From contig NZ_FOWC01000010.1 in NCBI RefSeq assembly GCF_900115345.1, forward strand, positions 124,001 through 188,000: a stretch of 64,000 nucleotides of DNA. The letters are read 5' to 3'. The number at the start of each line of letters is the position of its first letter. Positions within the stretch are counted from its first letter, which is position 1. The DNA comes from Amycolatopsis rubida. GTDB lineage: Bacteria; Actinomycetota; Actinomycetes; Mycobacteriales; Pseudonocardiaceae. Below, piece after piece: positions 33,063-41,837 of the stretch. The position numbers were made by a program, and so were the translations under genes. The notes below the pieces were generated by a model. It searched no databases, was not told where the DNA came from, and saw only the letters and a program-made list of their open reading frames with translations.

Positions 33063-33480
33063 ATGACCGGACCCGGCATCATCCCCGTCGCCGTCCCCGC
33101 AGCCGAGTACTGGGCGTGGGCTCCGTCGCGGAAAGGGTTCGGCGGCTACGGCGGCACCTGCACAGTCGGCCCGATGGCCTTCGCCGGCACCGCGAACCAG
33201 CGCCACGACAACCGCCGGGAACTGCGCGCCTCCTGCACGCTCGCGGGCGTGAAGACGGCGAGCGAGAGCTGGGAGACCGACAGCCTGTCCTGCACCCCCG
33301 GACGGCATCGCCGCCGAGATCGCCGCCCGCGACGTCCTGCGGCAGCTGGCCGAGACCGCCCGCGCCCGGATCGCCGACGCGGCCCGGCTCCTCGAGGAAT
33401 TCGACGTGCTCGCCCGCGCCGGTGCCGTCGCGCCGGCGGACGAGCGGCCCGGCCCCCGGACGGACGGGGACGGCGAATGA
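33063..33480 (+). pseudogene. hypothetical gene with one frameshift
   Basis: ATG 33063 opens VAVPAAEYWAWAPSRKGFGG and TANQRHDNRRELRASCTLAG. Near 33300 the reading passes to another frame, GIAAEIAARDVLRQLAETAR then ARIADAARLLEEFDVLARA, which ends at TGA 33480. Joined it would be about 138 aa, with a helical C-terminal half. No family recognised. Confidence 0.45.
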
Positions 33481-33499
33481 CCGTGCCCTGGCACGGTTT

Positions 33500-33874
33500 C
33501 TACTCGAGATCCTCGTCTTCGTCGTCGGCGTCCAGGACGGTGTCGGGGTCGCTCAGCGGGCGCAGGCCGTCGGCGAGGTCGGCGGGCAGCAGGAACGAGT
33601 ACTTGCCGAGCAGGTTCATGTGGCGGTGGCGGAACGGGGAGAGCCGGACCGGTTCCTCGTCGCGGACCTCCGCGCCGTCGGCGCGCGCTTCGCGAGCACG
33701 GCGTCGAGGTAGCGGGTGTTGAACAGCACGACCGCGTTGAGCACCAGGCCCAGCGCGCCGAGCTGGTCCTCCATGCCCTCGTAGTAGCGCTGGCGCAACT
33801 CGCCACGGCGGGCCGTGAAAGATGTCCCGCCCGAGGGTGTGGCGGCCTTCCTGGAGGTTGCCCTGGGCTTTCAT
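33500..33874 (-). mobile_element. C-terminal remnant of a Tn3-family transposase
   Basis: In two frames the minus strand encodes the end of a Tn3-type DDE transposase. One frame has LGALGLVLNAVVLFNTRYLD and AVLAKR. The other has EVRDEEPVRLSPFRHRHMNL and LGKYSFLLPADLADGLRPL, the family's 'LSPL-x-H-x-HIN-x-LGRY' ending. The upstream part MKAQGNLQEGRHTLGRDIFHG fits the preceding region. Slips occur near 33700 and 33810. The catalytic domain and terminal repeats are absent. It marks an old insertion next to the replication gene. Confidence 0.75.
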
Positions 33875-34094
33875 GGTGCGCCGGTAGCCGGGTTCGTCGG
33901 CCCGCTGTTCCTGTCCGAATACCGGCCCCGACCCGCGTCGCTGCCGCGGCAGCGGTAGGCCGCCCGTGAAAGAACGGTGACCACCAGTTCAGAATCCGCC
34001 GCCTGCGACCGGGACCTCGGCCATCGGCACGGCTTGATAGCCACGTAAGGCACCCCCCACCCCACTTCCTGACCAGCTCAGCGTCCCCGGTGAA

Positions 34095-36119
34095 TCACGC
34101 GTCCCGGCCTTCCTTCCGTGCTTGCGGTTCGATAACAACAGCACCCAGTTCGTCGATGAGAAGTTTCGCGACGATCTCGTCCGTCAAGCTCCTTGGCTCA
34201 GGGAGAAGGCCGTGTCGTTGCGCGGTCAGACGACGTGCTTCAGCGAAGTCAGCTCGATTTGCGGACCGCGGGAACGGTTCGCGACGAGAGGATCCCCATA
34301 GCTGCAGATGCCGCTCGCTCGGCGAGGGTCGTCGCGCACGTTTCGGCGCCCGCATCCATTGTTCTTCCTCCCGCCACCACGCATAAACCGCTCGGTCCAC
34401 GAGTGTCCAGCGGGCTTGTTCCGCCCGATATCCGTGGGTTCCCAGACGTTTCGCGGCCCGGGTCAGCCTCGTTTCGTCCAGCCTCGCCCGTCCCCCCCGT
34501 CCACGTCGCAGGAGCCCGAGTGCCTTCAGCCCCTCGAAATGTCTGCGGCAGGTCCCAACCGTATAACCGCATATACGGCTCACTTCGGTTGCAGTCCTTG
34601 GCTCCAGACAGGCAGCGGCGATTCGTGCGCAGTGACGCCCCAAACCTCCGACCTTTCGAGGGGCGAAAGCATCCCCAGCCCGGACACCAAGCGTCGAACG
34701 CAGCCGGTGGCGGAGATCTTCCCGGACCCCACCCGGGGGGCGGGGTCCTTGTGTCCCACCCTGATGGTGCTGGTCGGCTGTGGTTGCGGGGGGGAGCAGT
34801 TTCCAGGTCGCGGCTCGCGGCCCGGAGGCTTGGACGGTGCGGGTGATGAATCCGTCTTTCGCGAGGCGGTCGAAGGCGCGGGCGGCGGCGGATTTGCTGA
34901 TGCCTGACATCGCCGCGGCGCGGCGGATGTCGAGGTCGATTTCGGTGCTGCAGGCGTCCAGCGCGACGAGGCACAGCGCATCGAGGACGCCTCGGTCGGC
35001 GGGGCCGGAGGGCCGTGCCCATCGTTCGGGGTCGTCGTCGGCCGCCGTTTGGATCGCGGCCACGGAGCGGGCGGTCTCCTCGGCCCGATGGGTGTCGCCG
35101 TCGGCTGCTGTGGCCGGCATGCGGGCGGCGTACTCGACGCTGCGGCACCATTGGCGGCGGAGGACTTTCTCGGCCGCGTGGTCTCCGCGGGCGATGCGAG
35201 GCGCTCCGGGGTGCGGGTTCGACCGGCTGCGGGCGTGCTCGAGCCCCGGAGCGTGGCCGAGCAGGGCATACACGTCCGGCCAGGACCATCGGGCAAGTGC
35301 CAGTCCGACCAGGACGGAGCCGAGCAGGCTGCTGGCCTCGCCATCGCGGGGGACGGTGTCCAGGGCCGCGCGGGTGCTCGCGGACGGTTCTCGCCGGAGC
35401 CCGGCCAGTGCCGGAGCGCCGCCCCGTTCGACGATCTCCCGTGCGGCCGCGGGCGGGGCGGCCCGTTCGTCGGGTGTCGTGGTGGTCGCGGCCAGCTGTT
35501 CGGTGAGCCGCTCCACGACGCCGGTGTTCGGTGTCGTGAGCACCGCTGTCGCGGCAGCGGTCTCCGAGGGCTGGAGGAGGGCTGAGTGCCCGCCGTCGCG
35601 GTGCGGGGCGCCGGGCGGGCGGGCTGCTCCGGTGCGGGGGTTGCACAGCATGCCGTGGTCGAGTGTCGGCAGGTGCCGGGCCAGCAGTTTCGCCAACCGG
35701 CGCACCGCGAGCGGGGCAGCGCCGTCCGGGCCCAGCGACAGCCACACGTGGCGGCCGCCGTGCGGGCCGGACGCGGCGACGGCGTAGCGCGCTCCGGCGG
35801 TGTCGAGCAAGCCGGCCAGGCGGGCGAGGTCGGCGCCGACGTCGCCGCGCGCGGTGTCGAGGTCGAAGCACAGCAAGCGGAACTGGCCGGTGTCGTCGGC
35901 GAGGTAGAGCGCGAACGGGCCGGGCGGCGGTGTGTCCGGCCAGTGCTGGTGGTCGTACTGGTGCAGCCACGTCGAGGAGGTGTCGTCCCAGGTGTCGGTG
36001 CGCAGCCCGGGGCGCGGGGTCATCGCCTCCGCGAGCCGCCAGTATGCGCCCGCGTCGGTTCCTGGCGCTGGCGCCGGCCGGTCGGGTCGGCCGGGAGGTT
36101 CGGCGGGGGAGGCGGTCAT
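34095..36119 (-). CDS. plasmid replication protein with primase-polymerase (AEP-type) domain and C-terminal winged helices
   Basis: 674 aa. The N-terminal 200 residues show an archaeo-eukaryotic primase-like core: RLLCFDLDTARGDVGADLA (metal-binding D-x-D), then AVAASGPHGGRHVWLSLGPD (the s-G-x-H motif). Two winged-helix segments follow, CLVALDACSTEIDLDIRRAA with FDRLAKDGFITRT (about 395-450), and AACLEPRTATEVSRICGYTV with LKALGLLRRGRGG (about 520-570). Such proteins initiate or prime replication of actinomycete plasmids. Two short direct repeats lie in the 434-nt region upstream, and a Tn3 scar lies downstream. This is the best replication-initiator candidate in the window. Confidence 0.7.
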   Translation of the reverse strand: MTASPAEPPGRPDRPAPAPGTDAGAYWRLAEAMTPRPGLRTDTWDDTSSTWLHQYDHQHWPDTPPPGPFALYLADDTGQFRLLCFDLDTARGDVGADLARLAGLLDTAGARYAVAASGPHGGRHVWLSLGPDGAAPLAVRRLAKLLARHLPTLDHGMLCNPRTGAARPPGAPHRDGGHSALLQPSETAAATAVLTTPNTGVVERLTEQLAATTTTPDERAAPPAAAREIVERGGAPALAGLRREPSASTRAALDTVPRDGEASSLLGSVLVGLALARWSWPDVYALLGHAPGLEHARSRSNPHPGAPRIARGDHAAEKVLRRQWCRSVEYAARMPATAADGDTHRAEETARSVAAIQTAADDDPERWARPSGPADRGVLDALCLVALDACSTEIDLDIRRAAAMSGISKSAAARAFDRLAKDGFITRTVQASGPRAATWKLLPPATTADQHHQGGTQGPRPPGGVREDLRHRLRSTLGVRAGDAFAPRKVGGLGRHCARIAAACLEPRTATEVSRICGYTVGTCRRHFEGLKALGLLRRGRGGRARLDETRLTRAAKRLGTHGYRAEQARWTLVDRAVYAWWREEEQWMRAPKRARRPSPSERHLQLWGSSRREPFPRSANRADFAEARRLTAQRHGLLPEPRSLTDEIVAKLLIDELGAVVIEPQARKEGRDA

Positions 36120-36280
36120 CGGGCAACCGCCCGGGTCGCGGGCAGCCCGCCGGTGCGCGGACGCGAGCGAGCGCGCTCGGGGGACGCGGACGACGTCGAC
36201 GCGCGGGGACGCCGAATGGCGTCACGGCCGGACGAAGACGGTGCGGCCGGCCCCGCGGTCGACATGCGGGACGCGGCAGT

Positions 36281-36319
36281 GACCTGTCCAACACAGGCCG
36301 GTTGACCTGCGGAAACAGG
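36281..36319. repeat. pair of origin-like repeats upstream of rep
   Basis: GACCTGTCCAACACAGG (36281-36297) and GACCTGCGGAAACAGG (36304-36319) share GACCTG...AACAGG with 23-bp periodicity. They are in the 36120-36553 non-coding region before the Rep gene, whose only other feature is a local AAAAATTT at about 36426. They may be initiator sites. Confidence 0.4.
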
Positions 36320-36516
36320 CAGCGTGAAGAGGGCGCGCGGAGACACGAGCGCAGCGGGATGCTGGAAAATGCCTCCGGCACCAGGTACCGTAGGCAGCAC
36401 AAAGCCCTTCTTGACGGGTCGGGCGAAAAATTTGGGCCCCCGGGTGACAGCGGGGGTGTGAGGCGCAACTAGCTGCTGTGACCGGCAAAGTCAGTGGCTA
36501 GGTGCGACCAGGCTCA

Positions 36517-36546
36517 GAGGCGGCGTCCCGTTCGGGGGGCCGCCTC
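36517..36546 (-). terminator. terminator of small regulator
   Basis: GAGGCGGC (36517-36524) pairs with GCCGCCTC (36539-36546), next to the stop at 36554. Confidence 0.5.
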
Positions 36547-36553
36547 CGCTTGT

Positions 36554-36868
36554 TTACGACGCCATTCGCTGCTCCTCTTCCGCTTCCTCTCCGCCGAGGC
36601 CGAACCTGGCGAGTAGGGCGAGTTCGAGTTGTTCCATGTCCTCCTTGGTCACGATGCCGTCGCACGCGAGTGCGAGGTTGACGAGCTCCTCCTTGCCTAT
36701 GGCTTGGAGGCCCGCGCGCAGGACGCGTTCGTAGGCGAGCGTTCCTGCCTCGCCGTATTCCCGGGCGGCGACCTTGATCGCCACGTGCAGACGCGCGTCG
36801 ACGCTCGGGCGCTCCATCCGGTAGTTCAGCCCGTTCGCGCGCTGTTTCGCACCACGATGCTTCGGCAT
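36554..36868 (-). CDS. small DNA-binding-like protein, 104 aa
   Basis: A very basic start (MPKHRGAKQRANGLNYRMER) is followed by RPSVDARLHVAIKVAAREYG and LAYERVLRAGLQAIGKEELV, which reads like a ribbon-helix-helix domain (a short strand with two helices). The acidic tail is EDMEQLELALLARFG. A perfect AT-rich palindrome lies 9-22 nt before its ATG (36868), the expected place for autorepression, as with Kor/Cop-type plasmid regulators. It is in frame with the sequence upstream, but the start is chosen from the palindrome and composition change. Confidence 0.6.
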   Translation of the reverse strand: MPKHRGAKQRANGLNYRMERPSVDARLHVAIKVAAREYGEAGTLAYERVLRAGLQAIGKEELVNLALACDGIVTKEDMEQLELALLARFGLGGEEAEEEQRMAS

Positions 36869-36876
36869 GGCGGAGA

Positions 36877-36890
36877 CTTTTGTACAAAAG
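36877..36890. promoter_or_regulatory. CTTTTGTACAAAAG palindrome, putative operator
   Basis: A perfect 14-bp palindrome directly before the small DNA-binding gene. It stands out in surrounding GC-rich sequence and could overlap its -10 region. Confidence 0.6.
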
Positions 36891-36900
36891 CTGCTCGCGA

Positions 36901-37381
36901 TCAAGCACCACCCGTTTTCCCGGGCGTGTTGCTGCCTGTGCAGGGCAGCTCGCCCGTGTGGGGGATGATCGGGCGGGTGCCCTCGGGCGGGGCGCCCGGG
37001 TGCGGCTGCGGCCCATGCCGGTTCTCGCCCGAACACGCGGTGCACCCGGTAGAGCAGGTGCCAGACCTTTGCGCTGCCGCCCACGAGGAACGGGCGGACC
37101 GATCGCGAGCGCCGGACGAGATCTCCGTAGCGGGCGAGGGCCGAAGGCGGGACGGATCTGCCTTCCAGGCGAGCGGCGGCGAGGTCGTCGGCGGCGTCGA
37201 GCAGCTGCCGGTGCGTGCGGCCCGCGTAGTCCAGCAGCGTCGAGACCACGCGGGGGTGGTCGAGACGGGCCCAGCCTCGGCGCCGGAGGATGCGGGCTTC
37301 GCGTTCGACTGCGCGCAACGCCTTTCGGGTCGCCGCCCGCCAGGTGCGTTCCTCGTACGCGGCGCAAGCGGCGTCACTCAT
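36901..37381 (-). pseudogene. hypothetical helical protein with probable frameshift
   Basis: From 37381 the frame MSDAACAAYEERTWRAATRK to VWHLLYRVHRVFGRE is well-formed helix. It then degenerates into Arg/His/Pro-rich sequence and would run into the next gene. A slip near 37025 gives ENRHGPQPHPGAPPEGTRPI and a stop at 36901, a more natural end. Joined length is about 160 aa. Function unknown. It lies upstream of the small regulator on the same strand. Confidence 0.45.
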
Positions 37382-37645
37382 CCCGGTCGCCGCCGCTGGC
37401 GGTCCTGCGGGCCCGGAGCCGACGGCGGCGCAGTTGCAACAGGCCGTGGGTGACGCATCCGGCGCCAGCGGCGTACAGGGCCGCCGCGGCGGCCCACCCC
37501 CAGATCATGTGATCCCCCCTGTCCCCGGTCGTGACGCTACGCGATCACGTGCGTTTCGATCTAGCCCTTCCCGAGCGCGGTGGCCGCCCCCTGCGTCCGC
37601 CCGCAAAGCCGGTCGACCTGGACGCCGACGGTTGCTTGAATACCC

Positions 37646-37663
37646 GATTAACTATGGTTAATC
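37646..37663. promoter_or_regulatory. TTAACTATGGTTAA palindrome (site 1 of 3)
   Basis: GATTAACTATGGTTAATC is palindromic except for one central pair. It lies in the 37382-37912 spacer, 250 nt before the gene at 37913. The same motif occurs at 48199 and 56620. No gene is visible in the spacer. Confidence 0.6.
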
Positions 37664-37912
37664 GCTCTATGTAGCCATATTTCACCCTTTCAGCCTAAAG
37701 TTTGAGGCTTTTTTCCCATGATCGTGACGTTAGGTCATCATTGTGGTTAGCTGACGTCCAGCGAGGGGGCGGATCGGGGGATCCGCTCCGCGACGCGACA
37801 GGGGTCCCGAGGCTCGGTTCAGGGGGAACCGTACGATGTCACGGAACGTGACCATTGTCGTGTCCCGGCCGGTCGTCGGGATCGCCTCGCGGACCAAGGG
37901 AGGGGGAGTTCC

Positions 37913-38596
37913 TTGAGCACGAGTACGGGCCGAGCAGTGCGGCCGGGGGGCCTGGACGGGTCGCTGGTGTTCCTGCCGGAGCCGGGTGCCTGCGCGGGAC
38001 GGCTGGATCCCGGACAGGCGTTGATTCCCGACGATCTCGCGCGGCAGCTGGACTGGCACGTGGAGCCGTCGGTGTCGCCCTGGTCGATCTCGCCGGTGGC
38101 GCGCACGGTCTGCGAGCACATCGACTACGAGTCGCTGCACCGCGAGCATCCCGCGCTGTTCGAGCGGCGCCAGCAGCACGGCGCCCCGGCCGTCTCGGAA
38201 CTGTGGGAGGCGAAGCACCGGCTGGCCGAACTGGGCTACCGCCTCTGCCTGGACGTCCAGATCGAGGACTACGACGACGGGCTGGCCCTGGTCGTCTACG
38301 GTGCCGGGGTCGTGGGCCGCCTCACCGACCGGGCCTGGGCCGCAGTCGCGGGCATCCTGACCACGGACGCCTCTTCCATCGTGGAACCGCCCCCGGACGT
38401 CGCGGGGCTCGCCCGCGCAGTGCGCCCGGCCCGCCCCGCGACCTCCCGGGGCAAGCGGAAACTGCCGACCCGGGTCACGCCGCTGGGCTGGCAGGTCGGC
38501 GACTGGGAGCACACGTGGTGGGCGTACCCGCTGGTCGGCGCCGACGCGCATCAGGTGCCCGCCGAGTTCGGGCCCGGCGCCCGGTCTGTCGCCTGA
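37913..38596 (+). CDS. hypothetical protein, 227 aa
   Basis: TTG 37913 is used because AAGGGAGGGGG precedes it by 6 nt. Segments LDGSLVFLPEPGACAGRLDP, WSISPVARTVCEHIDYESLH, EAKHRLAELGYRLCLDVQIE and DYDDGLALVVYGAGVVGRLT suggest a soluble alpha/beta protein. It ends with PTRVTPLGWQVGDWEHTWWA. No motif or family recognised. It is the first gene after palindrome site 1 and may be under its control. Confidence 0.65.
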   Translation: MSTSTGRAVRPGGLDGSLVFLPEPGACAGRLDPGQALIPDDLARQLDWHVEPSVSPWSISPVARTVCEHIDYESLHREHPALFERRQQHGAPAVSELWEAKHRLAELGYRLCLDVQIEDYDDGLALVVYGAGVVGRLTDRAWAAVAGILTTDASSIVEPPPDVAGLARAVRPARPATSRGKRKLPTRVTPLGWQVGDWEHTWWAYPLVGADAHQVPAEFGPGARSVA

Positions 38597-38603
38597 TCGT
38601 TCC

Positions 38604-38744
38604 ACCGTCAATTCGCGGGGCGGTTCGCCCCGACGACCGCGGCTGCGTTGCTTGCCGGCATCGCGCCGACCGTACCGCCGCCGTCCGAACAGGACCCGGC
38701 CGGACGTCGGCTCGCGCAGCCGGGCCGCTCCGCGAATTGACGGT
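38604..38744. repeat. 15-bp inverted repeat
   Basis: ACCGTCAATTCGCGG (38604-38618) and CCGCGAATTGACGGT (38730-38744) are perfect complements 111 nt apart, beginning 8 nt after the stop of the preceding gene. They may be ends of a small element or a large stem. Confidence 0.4.
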
Positions 38745-38836
38745 CTCCTGGGGAACCGAAACGGCTGCCGTCGCGACACCCTCGTGGCCCGCACCTCAGG
38801 GGCCGCCCTCCCCAGTCGCGGCATCCAGGCAGCCGA

Positions 38837-38888
38837 CCCGGTCCCGCCGCGTTCCGCCGATGGGCATCCACGGGACGCGGCGGGACCG
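38837..38888. terminator. long GC hairpin A
   Basis: CCGGTCCCGCCGCGT (38837-38851) pairs perfectly with ACGCGGCGGGACCGG (38874-38888). It shares its CCGCCGCGT core with hairpin B 110 nt further on. Confidence 0.45.
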
Positions 38889-39000
38889 GCCAGCACGAGC
38901 AGCAGCCAGATTCGTCTCCCGGACTGGGGGTCCGGGAGAAGAAGACCGGCCGCGGGCGGCATCTGCGACCCCAGCGCGGAACCCCGCCCGCCCGGCCGTG

Positions 39001-39046
39001 CTGGTTCCGCCGCGTCGCCCACGCGGACCCGACGCGGCGGAACCAG
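39001..39046. terminator. long GC hairpin B
   Basis: CTGGTTCCGCCGCGTC (39001-39016) and GACGCGGCGGAACCAG (39031-39046) form a perfect 16-bp stem 30 nt before the lipoprotein start. It may terminate upstream transcription. The remainder of 38597-39075 shows no gene. Confidence 0.45.
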
Positions 39047-39075
39047 CTGCCCTGTCCGTACCAGAAAGGCATGTG

Positions 39076-39492
39076 GTGAACGCGACCCCGATCCGACGCG
39101 GAGCGGCGCTGTGCGCGCTCGCCGCCGTGTCCGCCTCCGTCCTCGGCGGCTGCGGCTCGTCTTCTGATCCGCCCGGGCACCCGGACGCGAACCCGGTGTC
39201 CGTACCGCCGCCGGACGCGCGGGGCCCGGTTGTCGAGACCGTCGCCGACGTCCGCTGGGACCTCCCGCGCCCCGGCTGCGTCACGATGGAGGCACCCGCG
39301 CCCGGCGGCCGCACCCAGCTCTTCCGCATCACCGGCCCGCCCGAGCAGGAACTCCTCGCGCAGCACGACCGCGGCCAGCGCCCGGCCGAGCAGCGGCTGC
39401 GGGTGCGCGGGTACGTCGACACCGCGCAGGACACCACCGTGTGCGGGGCGTACCGCGCATTCGTGCTCGGGGAGGCATTTCCCGTGCGTTGA
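39076..39492 (+). CDS. secreted lipoprotein, 138 aa
   Basis: GTG 39076 after AAAGG. A lipoprotein signal peptide (GAALCALAAVSASVLGGCG) has its lipobox LGGC with Cys at about residue 26. Then come a Pro-rich linker and a small beta-rich domain (RTQLFRITGPPEQELLAQHD, RLRVRGYVDTAQDTTVCGAY). It would be anchored to the outer face of the cell membrane. No family recognised. Confidence 0.7.
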   Translation: MNATPIRRGAALCALAAVSASVLGGCGSSSDPPGHPDANPVSVPPPDARGPVVETVADVRWDLPRPGCVTMEAPAPGGRTQLFRITGPPEQELLAQHDRGQRPAEQRLRVRGYVDTAQDTTVCGAYRAFVLGEAFPVR

Positions 39493-39518
39493 AGCAGCGG
39501 TCCGCAAACCGCGAATGC

Positions 39519-39545
39519 GCCGGTTCGAAAACGCTTCGAACCGGC
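39519..39545 (+). terminator. terminator after lipoprotein
   Basis: GCCGGTTCGAA (39519-39529) and TTCGAACCGGC (39535-39545), perfect 11-bp stem with a 5-nt loop. The rest of the spacer to 39861 holds only the protease promoter region; I see no gene. Confidence 0.65.
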
Positions 39546-39861
39546 AACAGGCATGCCCGGAAAAACATGCGAATACACAGAGAAATTGCGGCTTACATTT
39601 TCCCGGTGAAGTGTTGACTGCGCCTCTGCTGACTGGGAAGCTCTGCAACGAGCTGAGCCGTAAGGCCAGCTCAGACGGACCGGCAGGGGAGTTCGGTCCG
39701 CACCGGGGAGACAAGGGAAAGAGTTTCCAGGGGGACCGCGAAGCGGAAGAGAACGTTTTTCCTTCTCGCTTGTTCGCTTTCCTGAACCGCTGTCGCTGTC
39801 GCTCATTCGCGCCATCCGGTGTCGCCACGAATGCAAGATGAGAACACGGGGGGAAAAACGT

Positions 39862-41748
39862 ATGGCAGTGCGATCAGTCCGCATCGCGGGCGTGATGGCG
39901 GGGGCCGCGGTGCTCGCCGGGCTGGCGGCCGCGCCGGTCTCGGCGCAGGGGCTCGCCGGGCACCCGGGGGAGTCCGACCGCACCGCGGTGTCGGGCAGCC
40001 ACCCGGCCTGGGCGGCGCCGCAGGCGAAGGTCGCCGACGTCGACGGCGGCCAGCAGCGGGAGGTCCGGGTGGCGCTCGGCCTGCGCGATCCGGCCGGCGC
40101 GCAGGCGCTGGCGAAGGCGGTCACCACGCCGGGATCCGCGCAGTACCGCAAGTTCGTCAGCCCGCAGCAGTTCCTCGACCGGTTCGGGCCCGCTGCCGAG
40201 ACCGTGCAGCGGGTCCAGGACTGGCTGCGCGGGCAAGGTTTGCAGGTCGGCGAGGTGTCGGCGAACCGGCATTTCGTGACCGCGCGCGGCTCGGTCGACC
40301 AGCTGCAGGACGCCTTCGGCACGAAGCTCGCGACCTACCGCAAGGGCGGCCAGCTGCTCGCCGCACCCGAGGGCGAGGTCACGCTGCCCCAGGCGGTGCG
40401 GCCCGCCGTCACGGCCGTGCTCGGGCTCGACGACGGCGACCGCGCCGTCACCGCCTCCTCGCACCGCAAGCCCGGCGCGGCCCCGACCGCCCCGGCGGCC
40501 GGGGCGTCCAGCCAGTACTGCTCGCGCTACTGGGGCGAGCAGAACAACGGCGACGTCCCGCAGAAATACCCGGCCGGTCGGCAAAGCAACCAGATCTGCG
40601 GCTACGGCGCCGGGCAGGTCCGCGCGATCTACGGGCTGACGGCCGCCAACACCGGCGCCGGGCAGACCATCGCCGCCACCGGCGTGTACGCGTCCAAGAC
40701 GCTCGTCGACGACGTGACGCAGTGGGCGGCCGAAGCGGGCGGCACGCCGCCCGCGCCCGGGCAGTACACGACCAACAGCGCGGGCCTGCCGGCCAACTGC
40801 CAGGGCGGCGACGGCGAAGAAGGCTGGAACCACGAGGAGACCATGGACGCCGAAGCCGTCAAGGCGACGGCCCCGGCCGCGAAGTTCATCTGGTACGCCT
40901 CCCGCGACTGCAGCGCCTACGACGGCCTCAACCGGGCCGTCGCGGACAACAAGGCCGGCATCATCACCAACTCGTGGTCCTCGACCGCGCGGGACAACGA
41001 GATCTCCCAGGCCACCCGCGAGCAGTTCGAAGACATCGTCGTGGAGGCCGCCGTGCAGGGCCAGGCGGTGCTGTTCTCCTCCGGCGACGCGGGCGACGAC
41101 TCGACCGGCGGCCGCGGAGCCGGGGTGTCCTTCCCGGTGTCCTCGCCCTGGGTGACCTCGGTCGGCGGCACCACCGTGGCGCTCGGCGCCGACAACAAGG
41201 TGGCGTTCACCAGCGGCTGGGAATCGGCCGCCAACACCCTCTCCGGCGGCAAGTGGGTCCCCAAGACCGGCGCGGGCGGCCGGTTCGCCGGCGGCGCGGG
41301 CGGCGGGGTCTCCGCGATCTACGACGCCCCGGACTGGCAGAAAGGCGTCGTGCCGTCCTCGGCGCAGGGCAAGCGCGCGATCCCCGACGTCTCCGCGCTG
41401 TCGGACCCCTACACCGGCATGACCGTCGTCATGCGCGGCAAGAAAGGCCCGATGGGCGGGACCTCGCTCGGCTCGCCGATCATGGCCGGGATCTTCGCCG
41501 ATGCCCAGCAGGCCCGCGGCGTGACCCGCCTCGGCCACATGAACCCCGCGCTCTACAGGCTCAAGGCCGGGCTCACGGACGTGACCCCGCAGAGGGCCGG
41601 GATCTGGACCCGCGACGCCCAGGGCCGCGACGAGCTGATCGACGTCGACGACAAGCCCCAGTCGATCCAGTCCGCGCCCGGGTTCGACTACGTCGCCGGT
41701 CTCGGCACCCCGAACGGCGACTTCGTGGCGAACTTCGCCAAAAAGTAG
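39862..41748 (+). CDS. S53 family serine peptidase (sedolisin/kumamolisin type), secreted
   Basis: 628 aa. ATG 39862 follows GGGGGAAAAAC. A signal peptide ends near APVSAQG. The pro-kumamolisin activation domain is at about 45-210 (GSAQYRKFVSPQQFLDRFGP is its hallmark). The catalytic domain has E325 and D329 in HEETMDAEAV, oxyanion D409 in LFSSGDAGDD and nucleophile S535 in GGTSLGSPIMAG. The terminal FDYVAGLGTPNG is the calcium-site region. It is an acid-active secreted endopeptidase made as a zymogen. On a plasmid it may degrade proteins for nutrition or process surface partners encoded next to it. Confidence 0.93.
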   Translation: MAVRSVRIAGVMAGAAVLAGLAAAPVSAQGLAGHPGESDRTAVSGSHPAWAAPQAKVADVDGGQQREVRVALGLRDPAGAQALAKAVTTPGSAQYRKFVSPQQFLDRFGPAAETVQRVQDWLRGQGLQVGEVSANRHFVTARGSVDQLQDAFGTKLATYRKGGQLLAAPEGEVTLPQAVRPAVTAVLGLDDGDRAVTASSHRKPGAAPTAPAAGASSQYCSRYWGEQNNGDVPQKYPAGRQSNQICGYGAGQVRAIYGLTAANTGAGQTIAATGVYASKTLVDDVTQWAAEAGGTPPAPGQYTTNSAGLPANCQGGDGEEGWNHEETMDAEAVKATAPAAKFIWYASRDCSAYDGLNRAVADNKAGIITNSWSSTARDNEISQATREQFEDIVVEAAVQGQAVLFSSGDAGDDSTGGRGAGVSFPVSSPWVTSVGGTTVALGADNKVAFTSGWESAANTLSGGKWVPKTGAGGRFAGGAGGGVSAIYDAPDWQKGVVPSSAQGKRAIPDVSALSDPYTGMTVVMRGKKGPMGGTSLGSPIMAGIFADAQQARGVTRLGHMNPALYRLKAGLTDVTPQRAGIWTRDAQGRDELIDVDDKPQSIQSAPGFDYVAGLGTPNGDFVANFAKK

Positions 41749-41764
41749 CCCGCGCCGCAGGAGC

Positions 41765-41799
41765 GGGCGGTGCGGCGGCCCCAATCCGCCGCACCGCCC
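41765..41799 (+). terminator. terminator after S53 protease
   Basis: GGGCGGTGCGGCGG (41765-41778) and CCGCCGCACCGCCC (41786-41799), perfect 14-bp stem with a 7-nt loop. Confidence 0.7.
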
Positions 41800-41837
41800 C
41801 TCCTGGCCCGAACCATCCGCACACTGGGGGAGCAATC

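Noticed and set aside
39513..39545. tRNA-like TTCGAA region
   Set aside because: TTCGAA belongs to a perfect terminator hairpin; no cloverleaf can be drawn.
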